From the NCBI GenBank assembly GCA_900548265.1, contig URKG01000034.1, forward strand, positions 1 to 10,440: 10,440 bases of DNA. Direction: 5' to 3'. The position numbers and the translations under genes were made by a program. Origin of the DNA: an uncultured Collinsella sp. (GTDB taxonomy: Bacteria; Actinomycetota; Coriobacteriia; Coriobacteriales; Coriobacteriaceae). Positions within the stretch are counted from its first letter, which is position 1, and every line of letters starts with the position of its first letter. This document shows, piece by piece, positions 6,528 to 10,440 of the stretch. Below the pieces are notes generated by a model, which was not told the origin of the DNA, ran no database searches, and saw only the letters and a program-made list of their open reading frames with translations.

Positions 6528-7835
6528 ATGACGGAGTCCTCTCAGCATACGTCTAAGCCCCAGGTCGAGGTTGAGGCCTCGGGCGGAGATGACAATAAGA
6601 GCGCACGCCGCGGCGCCATCTTTATCGGCGTCGTGCTGGTGGGTTATATCGTCTATCTGGTGGTAACCGGGCAGATGGGGCAGTTCTGGGCCGCAATGTC
6701 GAGCGTCCAGGCGCCATGGCTCGTTGTCGCGTGTCTTTGCATGTTCATGTATCTGTTCTTTGGCATTGTGGCCTATGCGATCGCCGTCTGGCTCGACCCA
6801 TATTCACCCGTCGGCATCCGCGACCTGATTTCGGTCGAGGCGAGCGGCATCTTCTTTGGCAACCTCACACCTATGATGATGGGCTCGACTCCCGCCCAGA
6901 TCTACCGCCTGACCAAGGCGGGCCAAAATGTCGGCGAGGCTGGCGCCACGCAGTTCACGCGCTTTATCGTGTATCAGTTTGGCCTCGTTGCCTGGGGCGC
7001 TATCCTACTGCTTGCTCGCATGCCGTTTTTTGCCGAGCGCTATGGCGACATGACGCTGCTGTGTGTCTTTAGCTTTGGTGGGCACTGCTGCATCTTGCTG
7101 GGCATCTTCGCCGTCGCGCTCATGCCTAAGACCGTCACGCGCGTCGCCCATTGCATCATCAATTGGCTCGAGCGCATTGGTGTCTCGGCCACTAAGATCG
7201 AGGGTTGGCGCACGTTTGTCGATGGCGAGATCTACTCCTTCTCTGAGAAGTTCAAGCTTTCGGCTGGCCACTTTTCGTCCATGCTGCTCACGGTGGTCAT
7301 CACCATGCTGCAGCTCGCGTTTTTCTACCTCGTGCCGTATTTCCTGATGCTTGCCTTTGGCCACCATGAGGTCGACTTTTTCTCGGTCATGGCCGCGAGC
7401 GCTTTTGTCCAGCTGTTGAGCTCTGCGGTCCCCCTGCCCGGTGGAACTGGTGGCGCTGAGGGCGGCTTTGCATTGTTCTTGGGTCATTTCTTTGGGTCGG
7501 CTTCGACCGCTGGCTATCTGCTGTGGCGCCTCATTACGTTTATTGCGCCGACCATTTTGGCTGCGCCCCTGCTGGGCCTTAAGAGCGCCCACAACGAGAG
7601 CATCCATGCGCGCTGGGATCGCGTGATGCGCAAGCTCGGCCGCACGCCTCAGACGCCCTCTGCGCCCACTAAGCCTCACCCCGCGAATGCTGTTACTGTT
7701 GATCCCAAGAAGCAGGCTCAGAAGGCTTCTGGGACCGCTAAGCCGGCTCATAAAGCCTATGTGCGCCAGACAGGCGATGGTATTCGCGTATCTCCGTCGG
7801 TACTCAATAAGAAGAAGCACTCTAAGTCGCAGTAG
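6528..7835 (+). CDS. Lysylphosphatidylglycerol synthase membrane-domain / flippase-like protein
   Basis: This 435-residue integral membrane protein belongs to the family with the LPG-synthase transmembrane domain (UPF0104, YbhN/AglD-like). It has a hydrophilic N-terminus (1-28), then hydrophobic segments near 30-47, 64-88, 145-165, 176-199, 251-277 and 326-350, with shorter ones between. The motif VPLPGGTGGAEGGFALF (301-317) is the family hallmark. Residues from about 352 form a hydrophilic Lys-rich, Pro-containing tail ending in NKKKHSKSQ. The catalytic aminoacyl-transfer domain of true MprF is absent, so it is unlikely to make lysyl-PG itself; a lipid-handling role is inferred from the family. 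ATG 6528 follows AGAAGGAG (6516-6523) by four bases; an upstream in-frame TTG (6462) would start before the promoter. tetR follows 116 bases later. Confidence 0.85.
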   Translation: MTESSQHTSKPQVEVEASGGDDNKSARRGAIFIGVVLVGYIVYLVVTGQMGQFWAAMSSVQAPWLVVACLCMFMYLFFGIVAYAIAVWLDPYSPVGIRDLISVEASGIFFGNLTPMMMGSTPAQIYRLTKAGQNVGEAGATQFTRFIVYQFGLVAWGAILLLARMPFFAERYGDMTLLCVFSFGGHCCILLGIFAVALMPKTVTRVAHCIINWLERIGVSATKIEGWRTFVDGEIYSFSEKFKLSAGHFSSMLLTVVITMLQLAFFYLVPYFLMLAFGHHEVDFFSVMAASAFVQLLSSAVPLPGGTGGAEGGFALFLGHFFGSASTAGYLLWRLITFIAPTILAAPLLGLKSAHNESIHARWDRVMRKLGRTPQTPSAPTKPHPANAVTVDPKKQAQKASGTAKPAHKAYVRQTGDGIRVSPSVLNKKKHSKSQ

Positions 7836-7884
7836 GACAGTCGTGCGTTCTTCATGATGCGGGGCATATTTGTGCTGTATGGGG

Positions 7885-7908
7885 GATAATCCTCTTACGT
7901 AGATTATC
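7885..7908 (+). promoter_or_regulatory. Inverted-repeat operator candidate upstream of tetR
   Basis: GATAATC (7885-7891) and GATTATC (7902-7908) are perfect 7-bp inverted arms separated by 10 bases, 44 bases before the regulator start. GATAAT could also serve as a -10. The same GATAAT-N11-GATTA arrangement recurs at 10217-10238 before the radical SAM gene, which favours a common binding protein, most simply the TetR protein encoded here. Confidence 0.5.
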
Positions 7909-7951
7909 TCTCATCTGTTGATGAATGCTCGCATATCGAAGGGACACGCCC

Positions 7952-8563
7952 ATGGCAACCAGCAAACCGCGTCTTGATCGTCGCATCGTTCGCAGCCGTA
8001 ATGCCATCCTTTCCGCTTTCGAGCGCCTGCTCATGGAAAAGCCGCTGGCAGACATTACGGTGAGTGCCATCGCGCGCGAGGCCAATGTCGACCGCAAAAC
8101 CTTTTACGTTCACTTTGGTACGGTTGACGGCCTGCTCGATGCCATTGCCGTCGATGTGGTGGAGATGATTGTCGACTCGGTCGAGAAAACGCTTGCTTCC
8201 ATGGACGGCGACACCAACGAGCGCGCTCTGGGCGCGGCGGCGACCTTCTTTAAAACCGTTAACGAGGCACTGTGTAACAACTTGGTGCTCAATCGTCAGC
8301 TGATCGAGAACATTCCGCTCGATGATTTTATGGCTCGTCTTCGTTCGCCGCTCGAACACGAGATTGCCGAGCGCGATCTGCTGCCCCAAGGTCTCAAGGA
8401 CGAGATGTTCGACTACTATCTGGCGTTTTTGCTGTCGGGTATTATCGGTATCTATCGCACGTGGGCATTGTCTGATGGCTCGGTTCCTATCGAGCGCGTC
8501 TCGGAGGTTGCCAATGACCTCACACTCAACGGCCTGTCGAGCCTGGAATCTCGCTTCGAATAG
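7952..8563 (+). CDS. TetR-family transcriptional regulator
   Basis: This 203-residue protein has the size and layout of a TetR/AcrR-type dimeric repressor. The N-terminal DNA-binding domain (about 9-65) includes the helix-turn-helix ITVSAIAREANVDRKTFYVHF (35-55), with the TFYVHF end typical of the family. The C-terminal part is helical and unassigned, so its ligand cannot be predicted. ATG 7952 is chosen because GAAGGGA (7938-7944) lies seven bases upstream; an in-frame ATG at 7925 lacks such a site. A perfect inverted repeat 44 bases upstream is a likely autoregulatory operator, and a related site covers the promoter of the convergent radical SAM gene. Control of the upstream membrane protein gene is also possible. 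Confidence 0.9.
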   Translation: MATSKPRLDRRIVRSRNAILSAFERLLMEKPLADITVSAIAREANVDRKTFYVHFGTVDGLLDAIAVDVVEMIVDSVEKTLASMDGDTNERALGAAATFFKTVNEALCNNLVLNRQLIENIPLDDFMARLRSPLEHEIAERDLLPQGLKDEMFDYYLAFLLSGIIGIYRTWALSDGSVPIERVSEVANDLTLNGLSSLESRFE

Positions 8564-8577
8564 CATCGATAATTCAA

Positions 8578-8656
8578 CAACTTAAAGAAGTTGCGGTGGA
8601 ATAGGGATTGTTTTGGTTATTGGAAGGCCGATCTAGTCCCTATTTCACCGCAACTT
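8578..8656. repeat. Long palindromic repeat with 20-bp arms
   Basis: The left arm (8588-8607) and right arm (8637-8656) are inverted copies over 20 bases with a single difference (G.U-compatible), around a 29-base loop. The core AAGTTGCGGTG(G/A)AATAG occurs again at 10320-10336. An extra CAACTT at 8578-8583 can pair with AAGTTG at 8588-8593, so an alternative small hairpin competes with the long one. No ORF is present. It looks like a dispersed extragenic palindrome or a miniature mobile element. Confidence 0.75.
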
Positions 8657-8677
8657 AGTAAAACTGTTTTGACGGTA

Positions 8678-8725
8678 AGGCGGAGCAGCCTCGAAGATGT
8701 GCCTCGAGACTGCTCCGCTTCATTT
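8678..8725. terminator. Hairpin between convergent tetR and radical SAM genes
   Basis: GCGGAGCAG (8680-8688) pairs with CTGCTCCGC (8710-8718). One mismatch separates this from an inner six-base helix CCTCGA/TCGAG, followed by a nine-base loop. TTCATTT follows on the + strand; the minus side has no clear T-run. Its position between convergent genes fits a terminator, more convincing for tetR than for the radical SAM gene. Confidence 0.55.
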
Positions 8726-8751
8726 CTGAGCGTTTGTCGTGTAGGGCAGCA

Positions 8752-10185
8752 TTAATCGCCGTTTTTGAGTGTGCGGCCCTGTTTTTCGAACTTGTGCATG
8801 TCGCTATCGGCCATACCTTGTGACTTATCCTCGTGACGCTTGGCATATAGCGGATCGTCGGAGTCGTTCCAGATGCGGTCGGCGACAGGTGACCATGCCT
8901 CGGCGGCAGCCTGGGTCTTTTCGCGCAGCTGCTCGGGTGACTCCTTCTCGATAAGATCGGTGCTCATTGCGCCACTCTCGGCGACCATTTTGGGCAGCAC
9001 GTCGGGATTCTCGAGCATGGGGCATGGTTTGAGGTAGTTGTCGTTGAACGGCATGTTCTCGTAGTACTTCATAAAGAGGGGAGAGCGCAGCGCGTCGAGT
9101 AAGCTCACATCGTGGATGTTGGCGTTTGAGTAGTGGATGAACACGCACGGCTCCACGTCTCCGGCGGCGTTGATGTGCAGGTAGCGGCGGCCGCCGGCGA
9201 TACATCCGCCTACAAACTCGCCGTCGTTTTGGAAGTCGAGCGTAAACAGCGGCTTCTTCTCACGCATTTCGCGGATAAAGTGATACATGTGCTCGCGCTG
9301 CTCGGGCGTGGGCATGAGCTCGGGGGTTGCATTGCGGCCAACCGGCATAAAGTGGAAGTACCAGCAGAAGAGTGCTCCCTCGCCGATCATCCAGTCCATG
9401 TTCTCCTCGGTAGCAACCGTATCGGCATTGGCGCTGGTCCAACAGGTGGAGATACCAAACGGCAAGTCGCGCTCGCGCAGGAGTTTCATGGCGTGCTCGA
9501 TCTTTGCGTAGGTACCCTCGCCGCGACGGGCGTCGGTTGTGTGCTCATTGCCCTCGGCGCTGATGGCAGGGACAAAATTACCTACGCGAATCATGTCGTC
9601 GCAGAAGGCCTCGTCGATCAGCGTGGAGTTGGTAAAGCAGAGAAACACGCAGTCCTGATGTTTTTCGCAAATTCTGATCAGGTCGTGCTTGCGGACGAGC
9701 GGCTCGCCGCCGGTATAGATGTAGATATGCGTACCGAGCTCTTTGCCCTGCGTAACGATAGAGTCGATGTCTTCGAACGAGAGATTCTGCTTGTAGCCGT
9801 ACTCGGCGGCCCAGCAGCCCGTGCAATGCAGGTTGCAGGCGCTCGTGGGATCGAGCAGGATGGCCCACGGAACGTTGCACTGGTACTTTTCGCGGTTCTT
9901 TTCCTGCTCTGGCCAAGCAAGCAGGTTGGCGTCGACAATGAGGGTCTTAAGCAGTTTGGTTCGCATCTGGGGATTAAGGCTGAACACACGCATGATCAGG
10001 TCATACCAATTGCCGCGGCTCTTGATGACATTGGTGAATGCCTCTCGCTGTACAGGAAATACGCGATTGGGGACCAGCTTGTTCACGAGGTCCATGATTT
10101 TGTCGATGTTTTCTTGCGGGTTGTCGTCGAGATAATCGATGAGCTTGTTAAGCGCTGCACGCTCTGCTGACTGTGTAAGCGACAT
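8752..10185 (-). CDS. Radical SAM protein of unknown substrate with C-terminal SPASM-like region
   Basis: Radical SAM enzymes reductively cleave S-adenosylmethionine at a 4Fe-4S cluster to start radical chemistry. In this 477-residue protein an N-terminal region of about 100 residues precedes the cluster motif SACNLHCTGC (Cys117, Cys121, Cys124). Then come YTGGEPL (158-163), TNSTLIDE and PAISAEGN, the usual barrel elements. The C-terminal part has GGCIAGGRRYLHINAAGDVEPC (Cys328, Cys347) and LKPCPM (Cys388), resembling a SPASM/twitch auxiliary-cluster domain with fewer cysteines than a full SPASM. The last 40 residues are polar and charged. No precursor peptide or partner enzyme is adjacent, so the reaction is unknown. 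The ATG follows AAAGGA, with seven bases between. It converges on tetR, and its promoter carries a motif shared with the tetR upstream region. Confidence 0.88.
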   Translation of the reverse strand: MSLTQSAERAALNKLIDYLDDNPQENIDKIMDLVNKLVPNRVFPVQREAFTNVIKSRGNWYDLIMRVFSLNPQMRTKLLKTLIVDANLLAWPEQEKNREKYQCNVPWAILLDPTSACNLHCTGCWAAEYGYKQNLSFEDIDSIVTQGKELGTHIYIYTGGEPLVRKHDLIRICEKHQDCVFLCFTNSTLIDEAFCDDMIRVGNFVPAISAEGNEHTTDARRGEGTYAKIEHAMKLLRERDLPFGISTCWTSANADTVATEENMDWMIGEGALFCWYFHFMPVGRNATPELMPTPEQREHMYHFIREMREKKPLFTLDFQNDGEFVGGCIAGGRRYLHINAAGDVEPCVFIHYSNANIHDVSLLDALRSPLFMKYYENMPFNDNYLKPCPMLENPDVLPKMVAESGAMSTDLIEKESPEQLREKTQAAAEAWSPVADRIWNDSDDPLYAKRHEDKSQGMADSDMHKFEKQGRTLKNGD

Positions 10186-10216
10186 GGGTATATCCTTTCA
10201 CGTGTGCTTAATGTGT

Positions 10217-10238
10217 GATAATACCCACTTGTAGATTA
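10217..10238 (-). promoter_or_regulatory. Radical SAM promoter -10 with shared operator motif
   Basis: On the minus strand TATTAT (complement of 10218-10223) is a plausible -10 about 33 bases before the radical SAM ATG; the -35 is weak. The same stretch reads GATAAT-N11-GATTA on the + strand, matching the inverted repeat upstream of tetR in its two blocks, their spacing and the GTA before the second block. A protein bound here would block this promoter. Confidence 0.45.
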
Positions 10239-10317
10239 AACGAAGTCTAAAGATTTGTAATGTGTCTATTCAACGAATCAATTTAATTTGGGGTGAAGCG
10301 TTATACGCCGACACCTT

Positions 10318-10336
10318 CTAAGTTGCGGTGAAATAG
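10318..10336 (+). repeat. Second copy of the 19-nt repeat
   Basis: CTAAGTTGCGGTGAAATAG is an exact 19-base match to the reverse complement of 8640-8658. It is thus in inverted orientation to that arm, and the radical SAM gene lies between them. No second arm forming a palindrome is visible before the window ends. Confidence 0.8.
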
Positions 10337-10405
10337 TGTCAGATGGGGATGCGGACGATTTCTTGGACCGCGCCTAGGCGTATCCATTGGAGTGGGTATG
10401 ATGAA

Positions 10406-10438
10406 TTGGACACCTATTTAAGAGCGAAAGGTGTTCAA
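10406..10438. other. Imperfect inverted repeat at window end
   Basis: TTGGACACCT (10406-10415) pairs with AGGTGTTCAA (10429-10438) at nine of ten positions plus one G.U-compatible pair, around a 13-base loop. The stretch 10341-10440 holds no recognisable gene. It could be the leader or edge of an element that continues beyond the window. Confidence 0.4.
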
Positions 10439-10440
10439 GA

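Noticed and set aside
9133..10170. + strand open frame opposite the radical SAM gene
   Set aside because: The minus-strand product has unmistakable radical SAM motifs; the + strand product does not resemble any family.

Overview
The window looks like chromosomal DNA of a GC-rich Gram-positive gut actinobacterium, most likely a Coriobacteriia member close to Collinsella. This is inferred from strong codon bias (GAG, AAG, CTC/CTG), clear AGGAGG-type ribosome binding sites, actinobacterial-looking tRNA-Glu genes and the mix of protein families. It is not proved by a marker gene.

Left part (1-4542), sugar phosphotransfer. A leader with two hairpins and a weak promoter precedes ptsH (HPr) and ptsI (enzyme I), the two general proteins of the PEP:sugar phosphotransferase system. 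An intrinsic terminator-like hairpin lies between them. After ptsI come two 310-residue PfkB-family kinases of the 1-phosphofructokinase/tagatose-6-phosphate kinase type. The first is probably co-transcribed with ptsI and ends at a terminator. The second has its own promoter and terminator. No sugar permease (EII) is in the window. The likely logic is that PEP-derived phosphate passes through EI and HPr to sugars, and the kinases make bisphosphates for lower glycolysis.

Middle (4543-6419), tRNA functions. A class II CCA-adding enzyme with a C-terminal HD domain is followed by two identical tandem tRNA-Glu(CUC) genes and a strong terminator. Both tRNAs already encode CCA, so the enzyme would act on them in repair.

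Right part (6420-10440). A polytopic membrane protein of the lysylphosphatidylglycerol-synthase membrane-domain/flippase-like family is followed by a TetR-type regulator. A radical SAM protein of unknown substrate is convergent to it. The tetR upstream region and the radical SAM promoter share a split motif, GATAAT-N11-GATTA, which suggests that the regulator controls both genes. The radical SAM gene is also bracketed by a 19-nt sequence in inverted orientation. One copy belongs to a longer 20-bp-arm palindrome just after tetR, and the other lies near the window end. This tetR/radical SAM/repeat region is the part most worth a second look. No gene-free stretch exceeds 300 bases, and no CRISPR array, phage gene or complete insertion sequence was seen.
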